DNA of 64,000 bases, taken from positions 1-64,000 of the forward strand of contig CAIOOA010000067.1 in the NCBI GenBank assembly GCA_903859815.1. Direction: 5' to 3'. This document shows, piece by piece, positions 1-9,212 of this stretch. The stretch comes from an uncultured Methylococcaceae bacterium (GTDB lineage Bacteria > Pseudomonadota > Gammaproteobacteria > Methylococcales > Methylococcaceae). Numbering within the stretch: the first letter of the stretch is position 1; each line of letters begins with the position of its first letter. The notes beneath the pieces were generated by a model. It was not told where the DNA came from, did not search any database, and saw only the letters and a list, made by a program, of their open reading frames with translations. The position numbers and the translations under genes are program-made.

Positions 1-1
1 C

Positions 2-808
2 GGCGCGGACAACCCCGCGCAGGCACAACCCGGACTCAAGGCCCAATACAACACCGCGAAAGCGAACAAGGCGGCGATGACGGCAGCCTTGCGTTCCGCG
101 CAGAGCAACGGGCGGGCCTTGGCGATGGCTTGCATCGGCACCTTGAAGCCCAGGCTGGGCAACAAGTGGAGCGCGGCTTGGCAGGAAGCGGGCTTCGCCT
201 CCAGTTCCTTGCAAGTGCCGGCCAATCCGGTGTTTGTACTGCAACATTTGCATTCTTTTTATCTGGCCCACCCCGACTACGAGGTCAAAGAGCTGACCCC
301 GGACATCTCCTGCACGACTTTAGCCTGTGCCGGGGCGGTGAAAACCATCGCCGATGCGCAAGTCGCCAGCAATCGGAGCAATTTCGACACCGGCGAGGCG
401 CGGAACCGGCTCGAACAGGGTGTCAAAGCTGCAAGGATGCGCTTGTCCGGCTTGCGTGAGGAACTGGCGCGTTTGATTGCCGATGACGACCACCGCTGGT
501 ATGCCTTCGGCTTCGACCGCCCGTCGCATGTCGGCAGCCCGGAGACACCGGACAATGTCGTGGTCACGCCCGGTGCGGCGGGCAGCGGTCTGTTATTTGT
601 CGATTGGGACGATGCCCGCCGCGCCGACAGTTACCGGCTCCGCGCCATGGATGCCGACGGCAAAGTATTGGCCGAAGTGATGCCGCAAGACAGCGAGGCG
701 AAGCTGACCGGCTTGCCGACCGGGGCCACGGTGGCGTTGACCGTGACTGCGCGCAATGCTGCGGGGGAAAGCCCCGCCAGCGAGGCGGTTGAGGTGGAAG
801 TGCCGTAG
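2..808 (+). CDS. Fibronectin type III-like domain protein (5' end outside window)
   Basis: The frame is open from the first bases of the window, so the start lies upstream and only about 268 C-terminal residues are visible. The first part is helical and Ala/Arg rich, with a Cys pair in the stretch TTLACAGAV. The last 90 residues, from about PETPDNVVVTPG to the stop, have the look of a fibronectin type III beta-sandwich, including the typical ending TVTARNAAGESPASE. Such domains usually mediate binding on secreted or surface proteins. An internal ATG at 77 exists but coding potential continues upstream. Function is unknown. Confidence 0.7.
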   Translation, partial: GADNPAQAQPGLKAQYNTAKANKAAMTAALRSAQSNGRALAMACIGTLKPRLGNKWSAAWQEAGFASSSLQVPANPVFVLQHLHSFYLAHPDYEVKELTPDISCTTLACAGAVKTIADAQVASNRSNFDTGEARNRLEQGVKAARMRLSGLREELARLIADDDHRWYAFGFDRPSHVGSPETPDNVVVTPGAAGSGLLFVDWDDARRADSYRLRAMDADGKVLAEVMPQDSEAKLTGLPTGATVALTVTARNAAGESPASEAVEVEVP

Positions 809-837
809 GCATTCAAGGAGTCTGGGCAAGTCTATGC

Positions 838-1044
838 TTGGAGTGCAAGGCTGGCCTTGCCTATTCGTTGGAGTGCGAGGCATGCCTTGCCTATTCTTGG
901 AGTGCAAGGCTTGCCTTGCTCTTAGAGTGCAAGGCTTGCCTTGCTCTTGGAGTGCAAGGCTTGCCTTGCTCTTGGAGTGCAAGGCTTGCCTTGCTGGAAT
1001 TGTCAAGCAGTTGCGAACTCTCGCAAGGCAAGCCTTGCACTCCA
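838..1044. repeat. Tandem hairpin repeats, six direct copies and one inverted
   Basis: Six copies of a unit beginning TTGGAGTGCAAGG start at about 838, 868, 897, 922, 947 and 972, with spacing of 25-30 bases. A seventh copy is inverted at 1023-1044. Each intact core is a hairpin with 7-base arms (GCAAGGC and GCCTTGC) around two bases. There is no coding gene here: the ORFs that cross it translate the repeat on both strands. The unit has the same design as the TCAAAGC/GCTTTGA repeats elsewhere in the window. Confidence 0.9.
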
Positions 1045-1053
1045 TCCGTAGCG

Positions 1054-1206
1054 AAGTTCGACTCGGTTTTCAAAACCGAGTCGGACTTAAGCCAACAAAA
1101 ATTGTTCGTTCCCATACTCCCAGCTTGGGAACGCGATTTAATCGCTCCTGCGGGGAATGAACGCAGAACGTCAAAGGATAGGCTCCCACGCCGGAGCGTG
1201 GGAGCC
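1054..1206. repeat. Cluster of three long hairpins (REP-like)
   Basis: Three palindromes lie in a row before the KAP gene. The first is 1054-1088, with 17-base arms around one base and one mismatch. The second is 1107-1133, with arms CGTTCCCA and TGGGAACG. The third is 1181-1206, with 11-base perfect arms GGCTCCCACGC and GCGTGGGAGCC around CGGA. None has a convincing U-tract, so they look like REP-type intergenic elements rather than simple terminators. One could still stop transcription from the upstream gene. Confidence 0.7.
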
Positions 1207-1242
1207 ATCAAATACGATAGTGACAGGTAACATCCTTGGTAT

Positions 1243-4200
1243 ATGATGTTAGCTTCCGTCATCCCATGGAAAGTTCCCGTGCCAGTAGAATCCCGCCGCC
1301 CCCGTTCCGCCACGGCCTTGTTTGTCACCGCGCTGCTGCTGTTTGTGGTCGGCAGTCTGGTGGCATGGCAGCAACCGCCGCGCTTATTCCCGTTAAAGCC
1401 ACAAACCACTTCCGAATGGTGGCTGCAACCGCTGGAAGTCAATGCTTTTCAGCGAATGCCGCGTATGGGTGGAAGTCTTAGTGATGTATTCGTCGTGCCG
1501 ACGACCGGGGAGGTTTGGGCGGTGGGCGGTGTTATTTTGAGTCGGACTATTTCTTCAAGTATTCTTCGAAATGCGCTTAAAAACTTGAATACAGGTTTCA
1601 TTGTCCATAGCCGGGATGGCGGTAGGACTTGGGAACAGGTATTAATTTCGACCAAAACAGGCATACAGGCACTCAACACGATTTTTTTCACGGCTGACGG
1701 TTCACATGGCTGGGCGGCGGGAGACAAGGGCACGATCCTCACCACTGATAATGGCGGAAAGACTTGGCAACTCGAAACCAGCGGCACGACTGAAAACTTA
1801 AGTGGCATAGCCTTCGCCGCTGACGGCTTGCGCGGCTGGGCTGTGGGAGTCAATGGCACGATCCTCAACACCAGCGACGGCGGCAAAAGCTGGAACCCAC
1901 AAACCAGCATTAGCCAAGCAAGCCTTTACGGCATCACCTTCACCGCCGACGGAATGCGCGGCTGGGCGGTGGGAGATTATGGTACGATCCTCGCCAGCGT
2001 TGACGGCGGCAAAAACTGGAGCCCACAAACCAGCACTAGCCAAGGAGATATATACGCCATCGAATTCGCCGCCGACGGAATGCGCGGCTGGGCGGTGGGA
2101 AGGAACGGCACGATCCTCACCACCAGTAACGGCGGCAAAAGCTGGAACTCGCAAAATAGCCCTAGCAAGGAATCACTGTACAGTCTCGCCTTCACCGCCA
2201 ATGGCGATCAAGGCTGGGCTGTGGGAGATGATGGTACGATCCTCGCCACCGTCGACGGGGGCAAAACCTGGAACCTGCAAACCATCCCTAACACGCAAAC
2301 CATCCCTAACACGCAAACCCTTTATGGTGTCACCTTCGCTACAGACGGCTTGCACGGCTGGGCGGCGGGAGATTTTGGTACGATCCTCGCCACCGCTGAC
2401 GGCGGCACAACTTGGAGCCAGCAAACCAAGCATCAATCCCTTCACGGCATCGCCTTCGCCGCCGACGGCTTGCACGGCTTGGCGGTGGGAGAAGCAGGCA
2501 CGATCCTCGCCACTGCCGACGGCGGCACAACTTGGAACCCGCAAACCAGCCCTAGCCAAGAAAACCTTCGTGGCATCGCTCTTGACGCCGACGGCTCGCA
2601 CGGCTGGGCGGTGGGAACTAACGGCACGATTCTCGCCACCACCGACGGCGGCACAACTTGGAACCCGCAAACCCGCGATAGCATGGAATACCTTTACGGC
2701 GTGACCTTCGCCGCCGACGGCTTGCGCGGCTGGTCGGTGGGAACTCATGGCACGATCCTCGCCAGCGTTGACGGCGGCAAAACCTGGAACCCGCAAACCA
2801 GCCCTAGTACTAGTAAAGGAAACCTTTCCGGTGTCAATTTCGCCGCTGATGGCTTGCGTGGCTGGGTCGTGGGAGATAATGGCACGATCCTCGCCACTGC
2901 TGACGGCGGCAAAACTTGGAACCCGCAAACCAGCCCTAGCCAAGAAACCCTTTACGGCATCGCACTCGCCGCCGACGGCTTGCACGGCTGGGCTGTGGGA
3001 TGGAACGGCACGATCCTCGTCAGCTCCGACGGCGGCAAAACTTGGAACCCGCAAACTAACGCTAGCAAAGAATTCCTTTTTGGCGTGGCCCTCGCCACCG
3101 ACGGCTTGCGTGGCTGGGTTGTAGGATATAATGGCACAATCCTCGCCACTGTTGACGGCGGCAACACCTGGAACCTGCAAACTAGCCCTAGCAAAGAAGA
3201 CCTTCACGGCATCGCCTTCGCCGCCGATGCTCTACATGGCATCGTTGTCGGCAATGGCTTAACCCTCCTCACCACATCAAACGGCGGCAAAACCTGGTCA
3301 CCAGTCGAATATCACCGCTACCCCGCCCCTTGGTATTTCTTGCTTTGCCTAGTGTCATTAATTCTCGCCGGCTTAGGAACCCGCCGCCCACAAGCCCAAA
3401 CCCTAAGCGCCGGTGTGGCGGATTTGCTGGCTTCAGACCGGCCTTTGCAAGCCGGGGATGCCGATCCTTTGGGTTATGGCGATATCGCCGCCGGTTTATC
3501 GCGCTTCTTGCGCAATCCGCAAACCCTGCCGCCGTTGACGGTGGCAATCACGGGCGAATGGGGCAGCGGCAAGAGCTCCTTGATGAATTTGCTTAAGGCG
3601 GATTTGAAGAAAGCCGGTTTCCGCACGGTGTGGTTCAACGCTTGGCATCATCAAAAAGGCGAGCAATTGCTAGCCTCGCTGTTCGCCAATCTGCGCGCCC
3701 AAGCCATTCCGCCTTGGTTAAGCCATGCCGGTTGGTCATTCCGCTGGAAGTTGCTCTATCGACGCAGCCTTCGCCATGCCGTGTTACTGGTGGCATTATT
3801 GGTGCTGGTCAGCGCCAGTCTAGGTTATTTGGCGAATGATTTTCCGCATTTTCGCCAAGTGATCGCTTCCGGCCATTGGGACAAACTGAATGTGCAGAGA
3901 TTAGCCGCGTTATCGCCGATGCTGGGCGGGCTGGTCGTAGGGCTGGTGGCGCTGTTTAATGCGGTCAAAGGTTTTGGCCTAGACCCGACCAAGCTGATGG
4001 CATCGGTCTCAGTGGACGGCGGCAGCAAACTCAAGCCCTTAGAGCCGGGGGCGCGTTACCAGTTTGCCGAGGAATTCGCCGATGTCACCGAGGCACTGGA
4101 ACCGGGTCGGCTAGTCATTTTCATTGACGATTTGGATCGGTGCAGCAAGGAAAATGTATTGGAAGTGTTGGAGTCGGTCAATTTTCTGGTGTCCTCCGGC

Positions 4201-5616
4201 GGCTGCTTCGTCGTGATGGGCATAGCGCGGGAATGGGTGGAAACCTGCGTCGGCCTGAGTTTCAAGGAACTGGCCGAGGAGCATAACCATGGCTGCGATG
4301 ACAAAGCTTACCGCATCGAATTCGCCCGCAAGTATTTGCAAAAGCTCATCAATATCGAAGTGCCAGTGCCGAAATTGGACGCGGGCGACTCGCTGCGGCT
4401 GATGCCTGATGAACACGTCTTGCCGGAAGCGGGCAATCGGCTGCGGACGATGATATCGGCGGCTTTACTTTGGCTGGGCGAGGCGCGGCAGATGTTGTTG
4501 CTATTGCTATTGCTGGCGGTCGGCTTGGTGCTTGGTTTTGGGTTATCACAGCGTATCGGCAGCGGCTTGGAATGGGTCGGCGGCAAGCTGAATGGCACGG
4601 AGGCTACACTTAAGCCGGTGGAAATTCCTTGGCCTGCAAATTTAGATGTGAAACTAGCCGGGACGGATAGCGGGATGGGTGTTGGTTTGGCGAATCAATC
4701 AAAAAGTACCGATGGGCAATTGCTGCTACGGGCCGATCCAGAAGCAGATTGGGACAAAGGCGTGGTGCTTGGCAAACTGGGAGGGGCGGAATTAGTGTTG
4801 AAACGGCCTGCGGTGCTTGAGCCTGAGTTTGTCGGGCCAGTCAAGCAGACTGTTACTGAAACGACAACATCAGGTGAACCAAAGCAAGAAGTGGCTGAAC
4901 ACACTGGGCCATCATTCACACCGGGCGCAACAGATGACGGGCGTTCACTTTGGCATATCGGCCCACCCACTTTTATGAGCTTGGTGTTGCTGGGATTTGG
5001 CTTGGTGCTGCTATTGCGCAGCCCGGTCAAGCTGACGGAAGATTCCGACAAATTCATGGAGGCGCTAAAAACTTGGCATCCTTTAATCGCCGCCAGTTGC
5101 CCAACCCCGCGCATGGTCAAACGCTATTTGAATTGGGTAAGGTTTCTGGCAATGCGTTACCGGCCTATTGAGCCGGAAGCGCCGGGGATTATGAAACGTT
5201 TGGGTTTGCTGGCTAAACCCGAACCGACAGCAACAGAAACCGAAAAGGTTTTCGACGAGGATATTCTTGTCGCGCTGAGTGCTATTTACCAATATCGGAA
5301 GGAGTGGGTTTTGGATGTGGTGAAATTTGAGCAGATCAAGGATGCTGGTCCTGCTATCGAATTTACAATGGAAGGGATTGACGCGATAAATGAACAAGAC
5401 AAAATGGCGAAAAAGATTAGTGAAACAGAAGATGTCCAAGAAAATATGGCACAATCACTCGCCGCAGAGCGCCTAAGGCCAAAAACCATCGAGCGAAATA
5501 ATCGCCATAAACTACTGACCGAAGTTTTTGCCAGCCTCACCCTGGAAGACTGGCAAAAAGCCGCCGCACAACGCGAACGTTTTATTGCGGCGGTGGGCGA
5601 TGTGGATGTGGCTTGA
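1243..5616 (+). CDS. Membrane KAP-family P-loop ATPase with two N-terminal Ycf48-like beta-propellers
   Basis: This is a 1457-residue protein. Residues about 27-46 form an N-terminal membrane segment. Residues about 55-695 hold 14 repeats of about 42 residues of the type GWAVGxNGTILATxDGGKTW, the first one divergent; Ycf48/BNR-like repeats form seven-bladed propellers, so 14 suggests two. A second membrane segment follows at about 703-720. The KAP NTPase has Walker A GEWGSGKSS at 771-779, the WFNAWHH motif after it, two hydrophobic segments before Walker B, and Walker B FIDDLD around Asp962-Asp963. Two more hydrophobic segments and a helical tail follow. Predicted topology puts the propellers outside the inner membrane and the ATPase in the cytoplasm. 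KAP ATPases include the phage-exclusion protein PifA, but the role of this protein is unknown. The first of two adjacent ATGs was used. Confidence 0.85.
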   Translation: MMLASVIPWKVPVPVESRRPRSATALFVTALLLFVVGSLVAWQQPPRLFPLKPQTTSEWWLQPLEVNAFQRMPRMGGSLSDVFVVPTTGEVWAVGGVILSRTISSSILRNALKNLNTGFIVHSRDGGRTWEQVLISTKTGIQALNTIFFTADGSHGWAAGDKGTILTTDNGGKTWQLETSGTTENLSGIAFAADGLRGWAVGVNGTILNTSDGGKSWNPQTSISQASLYGITFTADGMRGWAVGDYGTILASVDGGKNWSPQTSTSQGDIYAIEFAADGMRGWAVGRNGTILTTSNGGKSWNSQNSPSKESLYSLAFTANGDQGWAVGDDGTILATVDGGKTWNLQTIPNTQTIPNTQTLYGVTFATDGLHGWAAGDFGTILATADGGTTWSQQTKHQSLHGIAFAADGLHGLAVGEAGTILATADGGTTWNPQTSPSQENLRGIALDADGSHGWAVGTNGTILATTDGGTTWNPQTRDSMEYLYGVTFAADGLRGWSVGTHGTILASVDGGKTWNPQTSPSTSKGNLSGVNFAADGLRGWVVGDNGTILATADGGKTWNPQTSPSQETLYGIALAADGLHGWAVGWNGTILVSSDGGKTWNPQTNASKEFLFGVALATDGLRGWVVGYNGTILATVDGGNTWNLQTSPSKEDLHGIAFAADALHGIVVGNGLTLLTTSNGGKTWSPVEYHRYPAPWYFLLCLVSLILAGLGTRRPQAQTLSAGVADLLASDRPLQAGDADPLGYGDIAAGLSRFLRNPQTLPPLTVAITGEWGSGKSSLMNLLKADLKKAGFRTVWFNAWHHQKGEQLLASLFANLRAQAIPPWLSHAGWSFRWKLLYRRSLRHAVLLVALLVLVSASLGYLANDFPHFRQVIASGHWDKLNVQRLAALSPMLGGLVVGLVALFNAVKGFGLDPTKLMASVSVDGGSKLKPLEPGARYQFAEEFADVTEALEPGRLVIFIDDLDRCSKENVLEVLESVNFLVSSGGCFVVMGIAREWVETCVGLSFKELAEEHNHGCDDKAYRIEFARKYLQKLINIEVPVPKLDAGDSLRLMPDEHVLPEAGNRLRTMISAALLWLGEARQMLLLLLLLAVGLVLGFGLSQRIGSGLEWVGGKLNGTEATLKPVEIPWPANLDVKLAGTDSGMGVGLANQSKSTDGQLLLRADPEADWDKGVVLGKLGGAELVLKRPAVLEPEFVGPVKQTVTETTTSGEPKQEVAEHTGPSFTPGATDDGRSLWHIGPPTFMSLVLLGFGLVLLLRSPVKLTEDSDKFMEALKTWHPLIAASCPTPRMVKRYLNWVRFLAMRYRPIEPEAPGIMKRLGLLAKPEPTATETEKVFDEDILVALSAIYQYRKEWVLDVVKFEQIKDAGPAIEFTMEGIDAINEQDKMAKKISETEDVQENMAQSLAAERLRPKTIERNNRHKLLTEVFASLTLEDWQKAAAQRERFIAAVGDVDVA
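1709..3300 (+). repeat. Intragenic tandem repeats, about 126 bp, encoding propeller blades
   Basis: The blades of the KAP fusion are repeated at DNA level about every 126 bp. Strings such as GACGGCGGC, GGCACGATCCTCGCCA and TGGAACCCGCAAACCAGC recur nearly unchanged in most units. Two units are longer: the one near 2281 duplicates a short IPNTQT-coding stretch, and the one near 2805 carries extra STSK residues. High DNA identity suggests recent duplication or gene conversion. Confidence 0.9.
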
Positions 5617-5701
5617 TCTCGCGGTTTTCGTTCTTCCATCCAAGCATCCAACCGAATGGAAACGACCTTCCACCGGAAAACAAATCATTCATTTAATGCT
5701 T

Positions 5702-6718
5702 TCAGGCAAAATCAGCATCCAACACGATCCGGTAACGCGCCTTGCCGGACTCCAAATGTTCCAGCGCATCGTTCACCCGGCTCATCGGGAAATGTTCGAC
5801 TTGCGGGGCGATGCCATGGCGAGCGGCAAAGTCGAGCATCTTGGTCAAAGTTGCAGAGCCACCCGTCGGTGAACCCGAAACACTTTTTTGCCCAAAGATC
5901 AAGTCAAGGGCAGGAATCGGCATCGGTTCCAGCACGGCCCCGACAACATGCAAACGGCCTTTGGGTTTCAATGTCTTCAGCAACGCGGTCCAATCCAACG
6001 GGACGTTGACCGTCACCATCAGCATGTCCAAGGAATTGGCGGCGTTGAGGATGGCATTGCTGTCCCGGCTGTTAATGACACGGTGTGCGCCAAAGCCTTT
6101 GGCTTCCTCGGCTTTCGAGTCGTGAGAGGTGAAGGCCGTCACTTCGCAACCCCAAGCCTTGGCGAATTTCAGGCCCATGTGGCCCAAACCGCCGATGCCG
6201 ACGACACCCACCCTGTCGGTGGGTTTGACACCGAAGTTTAACAGCGGTGAAAAGACGGTGACACCGCCGCATAACAAGGGACCGGCACTGGCAATGTCCA
6301 GCGCATCGGGCAGCGGAATCGCCCAAATCCAATGCGACCGCAACCTTTCCGCGAAACCGCCACGATGCCCGATGATGGTCGGTTGCGCCGAGGCACACAG
6401 GCTATTGTCGCCTTCCAAGCAGACAGGACAATGCATGCAACTGCCGGCATTCCAGCCCACGCCCACTTTCTGCCCGACCTGCAAGCCCTTCACCTGCTCG
6501 CCCACCGCGATAATGCGGCCTACGGCTTCATGTCCGGGAACGAGGGGGTATTGTGAAATGTTCCAATCATCGTTGATGACCGACAGGTCGGAATGGCAGA
6601 GTCCGCAATATTCGACGGCAATTTCGACTTCCTCCGGGCCGAGCGGTCCGGGGTTGAACGAAAATTTCTCCAGTTTTTGTTTTGGGCCTTGGCTGGCCCA
6701 TGCTTGGATTTCAGTCAT
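5702..6718 (-). CDS. Zinc-dependent alcohol dehydrogenase (YahK/cinnamyl-alcohol type)
   Basis: A 338-residue medium-chain dehydrogenase, expected to interconvert aldehydes and primary alcohols with NAD(P)H in the cytoplasm. The catalytic zinc region is GLCHSDLS and GHEAVGRI. The structural zinc loop has four cysteines spaced C-x2-C-x2-C-x7-C within SCMHCPVCLEGDNSLC. The nucleotide-binding loop is GIGGLGHMGLKFA. A reading start nine codons earlier (6745) is possible, but AGGAA lies eight bases before the ATG at 6718, which also begins the family-typical MTEIQAWA. It stands alone, head-to-head with the polysaccharide cluster across a MITE-like element. Substrate cannot be told from sequence. 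Confidence 0.9.
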   Translation of the reverse strand: MTEIQAWASQGPKQKLEKFSFNPGPLGPEEVEIAVEYCGLCHSDLSVINDDWNISQYPLVPGHEAVGRIIAVGEQVKGLQVGQKVGVGWNAGSCMHCPVCLEGDNSLCASAQPTIIGHRGGFAERLRSHWIWAIPLPDALDIASAGPLLCGGVTVFSPLLNFGVKPTDRVGVVGIGGLGHMGLKFAKAWGCEVTAFTSHDSKAEEAKGFGAHRVINSRDSNAILNAANSLDMLMVTVNVPLDWTALLKTLKPKGRLHVVGAVLEPMPIPALDLIFGQKSVSGSPTGGSATLTKMLDFAARHGIAPQVEHFPMSRVNDALEHLESGKARYRIVLDADFA

Positions 6719-6854
6719 TGTTTTATTCCTAAATGTGAACACCAAATCTATCGTTGGGAGAACTCTTATCCACTGTCATTCTACTGCTGGGTGGAATTGC
6801 CGTAACAGCATAACAAAGCCTTTACACTTTGCCATAAAAAAGCGGAATTCGGCG

Positions 6855-7127
6855 GCAATTCTCATTTTGAGGTAAAGAGTTGACACCTAACTCGTCATTC
6901 CTGCCGGGAAGCAGGACAAATCGGCAGGACAGCCGATTTGCTTAGGCAAGACGCCCGTAGTGTTCGGGACAGGGATGTTCCGAATGCATCCAGTCACAGG
7001 GACGTGAAACTAGGATTTGCCAATCATGTTTAATAAGACACTTATGCATCGACAAGTTACCATCCATGGCACTGGATTCCGGCAGTCCATGCCGGAATGA
7101 CGGTGTTTTGGCCATAATGAGAATTGC
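6855..7127. mobile_element. MITE-like element, copy 1
   Basis: This 273-bp non-coding element fills most of the gap between the dehydrogenase and the Wzt gene. Its ends are a perfect 12-base inverted repeat, GCAATTCTCATT at 6855-6866 and AATGAGAATTGC at 7116-7127. Inside is a second inverted pair, CGTCATTCCTGCC near 6893 and CCGGAATGACG near 7092. Interior text around AAATCGGCAGGA...CCGATTTGCTTAGG is shared with the copy at 47351. No transposase is encoded, so it would need one in trans. Confidence 0.7.
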
Positions 7128-7244
7128 TGTTGTGTAGGGGTAGGTCTTGAGATAAAATCAATTTAAAATAATTATACTAAGGTTAACTCTCCTGAATGAC
7201 CACCCTGCAAAAATACATGGCTCAATCGACCCAAAGGTTCAACC

Positions 7245-8474
7245 ATGTCTTCTGACTTTGCCATCCGCGTCAACAATCTAAGCAAATGCTACCAAATTTA
7301 TGAGGAGCCGCATCACCGGCTATTGCAAAGCATCTTTCGTGGGCGCAAGCAATTCTTCCGGGAATTTTGGGCTTTGCACAATGTGTCGTTTGACGTAAAA
7401 AAAGGGGAGACGGTCGGCATTATCGGCAAGAATGGATCGGGCAAGTCAACCCTGCTGCAACTTATTTGCGGCATAGTTTCGCCGTCCGAAGGTCAGGTGG
7501 AGACTAATGGACGGATTGCCGCGTTGCTTGAATTGGGCGCTGGCTTCAATCCCGAGTTCACCGGACGCGAAAATGTCTATATGAACGCGACCATCCTCGG
7601 CCTGAGCAAATCTGAGATTGACTTGCGGTTAGCCGATATCATCGCCTTTGCCGACATCGGTGAGTTTGTCGATCAACCGGTCAAAATCTATTCCAGCGGC
7701 ATGTTCGTGCGTTTGGCGTTTGCGGTTGCGGTGAATGTCGAACCAGAGATATTGGTTGTGGACGAAGCTTTGAGTGTCGGGGATGTGGCATTTCAAAACA
7801 AGTGCATCATGAAAATCAAGGATCTGCGTGACAAAGGGACGACTTTGTTGTTCGTCGCACACGACTTGAGCGTCTTACAGATGATTTGCGATCGGGTTGC
7901 ATGGATTAACCAAGGGCAAATCGTTATGATCGGTGATTCGATTGAAGTATGCCAAGAGTATTACGTCAGGACCATGGAGAGGCAGATGCCGGAAGCGATC
8001 CACACTGTCAGCATCCCACAAAAAGACACGGGTATGGCTAAATTCGTCAAGGTTGATCTTGATAGCCTAGGGCACTCTGGGGAGAATAATCCAGTGATTA
8101 ACGTCGGTAGCGCGATCCGGTTCAATTTTGCAGTTAAAGCAGAAAAGCCAATGGGTCGCACTGTATTCGCGGTGAGTATTTTCCGAGCCGATGGCGACTG
8201 GATGGTAGGGCAATCGAGTCTGGAGGCCGGCGTGTTTTGGCCGCCTACCAATCCGGGAGAAACCCAACGCGGTAGGGTTGTGTTTGAACCCAATTGCCTT
8301 GCACCCGGTGAGTACCTAGCCTCTTTCGCCGCCTATTCGGAAGACCTGTCGGTGTGCTATGCGCATACCGAACTCAACGTAGGTTTTTCGGTGCGCTGGA
8401 AATTTCCAACGTGGGGGCGCTTCGTCCATCCTTGCCGGTGGGTATCCCCTCTTGGGGAGGCGAGTCCGATATGA
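7245..8474 (+). CDS. Wzt-type ABC ATPase for surface polysaccharide export
   Basis: A 409-residue ATP-binding subunit of an ABC-2 polysaccharide exporter. Walker A is GKNGSGKST (61-69), the signature begins YSSGM (149-153), Walker B is ILVVDE (169-174) and the switch His is His206. Residues about 250-405 form the extra C-terminal domain that in Wzt of O8/O9a-type systems binds the modified end of the finished glycan before export. The partner permease (Wzm) is not in the window. The stop overlaps the start of the next methyltransferase gene as ATGA, suggesting coupled translation. The gene probably begins the operon, because a MITE-like element lies just upstream. Confidence 0.9.
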   Translation: MSSDFAIRVNNLSKCYQIYEEPHHRLLQSIFRGRKQFFREFWALHNVSFDVKKGETVGIIGKNGSGKSTLLQLICGIVSPSEGQVETNGRIAALLELGAGFNPEFTGRENVYMNATILGLSKSEIDLRLADIIAFADIGEFVDQPVKIYSSGMFVRLAFAVAVNVEPEILVVDEALSVGDVAFQNKCIMKIKDLRDKGTTLLFVAHDLSVLQMICDRVAWINQGQIVMIGDSIEVCQEYYVRTMERQMPEAIHTVSIPQKDTGMAKFVKVDLDSLGHSGENNPVINVGSAIRFNFAVKAEKPMGRTVFAVSIFRADGDWMVGQSSLEAGVFWPPTNPGETQRGRVVFEPNCLAPGEYLASFAAYSEDLSVCYAHTELNVGFSVRWKFPTWGRFVHPCRWVSPLGEASPI

Positions 8475-9193
8475 CTTCAGACATTCAATCGGATCTGCTG
8501 GGGGTTTCACGCATGAAATCCATGGAAGTGGACATTTCAAACCATCATTACATCGTCCTTAGCCTTCTCCATCAATGGCTTGAAGATGTAGCCCTCCCAC
8601 ATGCCAGAGGGGTCATGCTGGATTTTGGCTGCGGCGGACAGCCCTACAAGGCGTTGTTCAGCCAGCGTATCTCCCAATACATCGGAGCCGACGTGGCTGC
8701 ATCGAAGGATGTTCAGCTTGACATCGAAATTCAGCCGGGGAAACCAGTTCCACTCGCAGATGCCAGCGTGGACACCATTTTATCAACGCAGACACTTGAG
8801 CATGTCTTCAATGTCGAGTTTTATCTGAGTGAATGCCAGCGCTTGCTCAAACCAGGCGGCACTCTAATACTCACGGTGCCAATGCAGTGGCGGGTGCATG
8901 AAGTGCCTTACGACTATTGGCGCTTTACCCGTTATGGCCTTGTCGAACTTATGAGACGCCATGGCTTCAATACGTCTAGCATAACTCCCTGCGGTGGTGC
9001 GTGGGCTTTGGCCGGCCAAGTCATCAATAGCCATCTTTCCTTTTATTGGCGAGGTAACGGAATGCTTTATTCTTTAATCAACCGTCTGGCGTTATGGCTG
9101 GATCGCCGCTATCCCGACCCGGACGAAACGCTGAACCTAATGTGCCTAGGTCAGAAGCAGGAGGCTAACACAACGCCAGAGGAACTCGTCTAA
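8471..9193 (+). CDS. SAM-dependent methyltransferase, class I
   Basis: A 240-residue protein. Motif I is MLDFGCGGQPYK, and the later segment RLLKPGGTLILTVPMQW followed by YDYWRFTRYGL is typical of methyltransferases in glycan clusters. An open frame continues 39 codons upstream, but it overlaps the Wzt gene. The ATG at 8471 shares ATGA with the Wzt stop and is the best start. The neighbours suggest it methylates a sugar or glycan end, which is inference. Confidence 0.85.
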   Translation: MTSDIQSDLLGVSRMKSMEVDISNHHYIVLSLLHQWLEDVALPHARGVMLDFGCGGQPYKALFSQRISQYIGADVAASKDVQLDIEIQPGKPVPLADASVDTILSTQTLEHVFNVEFYLSECQRLLKPGGTLILTVPMQWRVHEVPYDYWRFTRYGLVELMRRHGFNTSSITPCGGAWALAGQVINSHLSFYWRGNGMLYSLINRLALWLDRRYPDPDETLNLMCLGQKQEANTTPEELV

Positions 9194-9212
9194 TGATGAT
9201 GCCGAGAAGTTT

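Noticed and set aside
593-1442. Long ORFs on both strands across the 838-1044 repeats
   Set aside because: They translate the hairpin repeat (CLALLLECKA-like text) and have no independent support.
2173-3207. 344-codon antisense ORF inside the propeller region
   Set aside because: It is the shadow of the tandem repeat on the other strand; its own repeats mirror the sense blades and it has no ribosome site.
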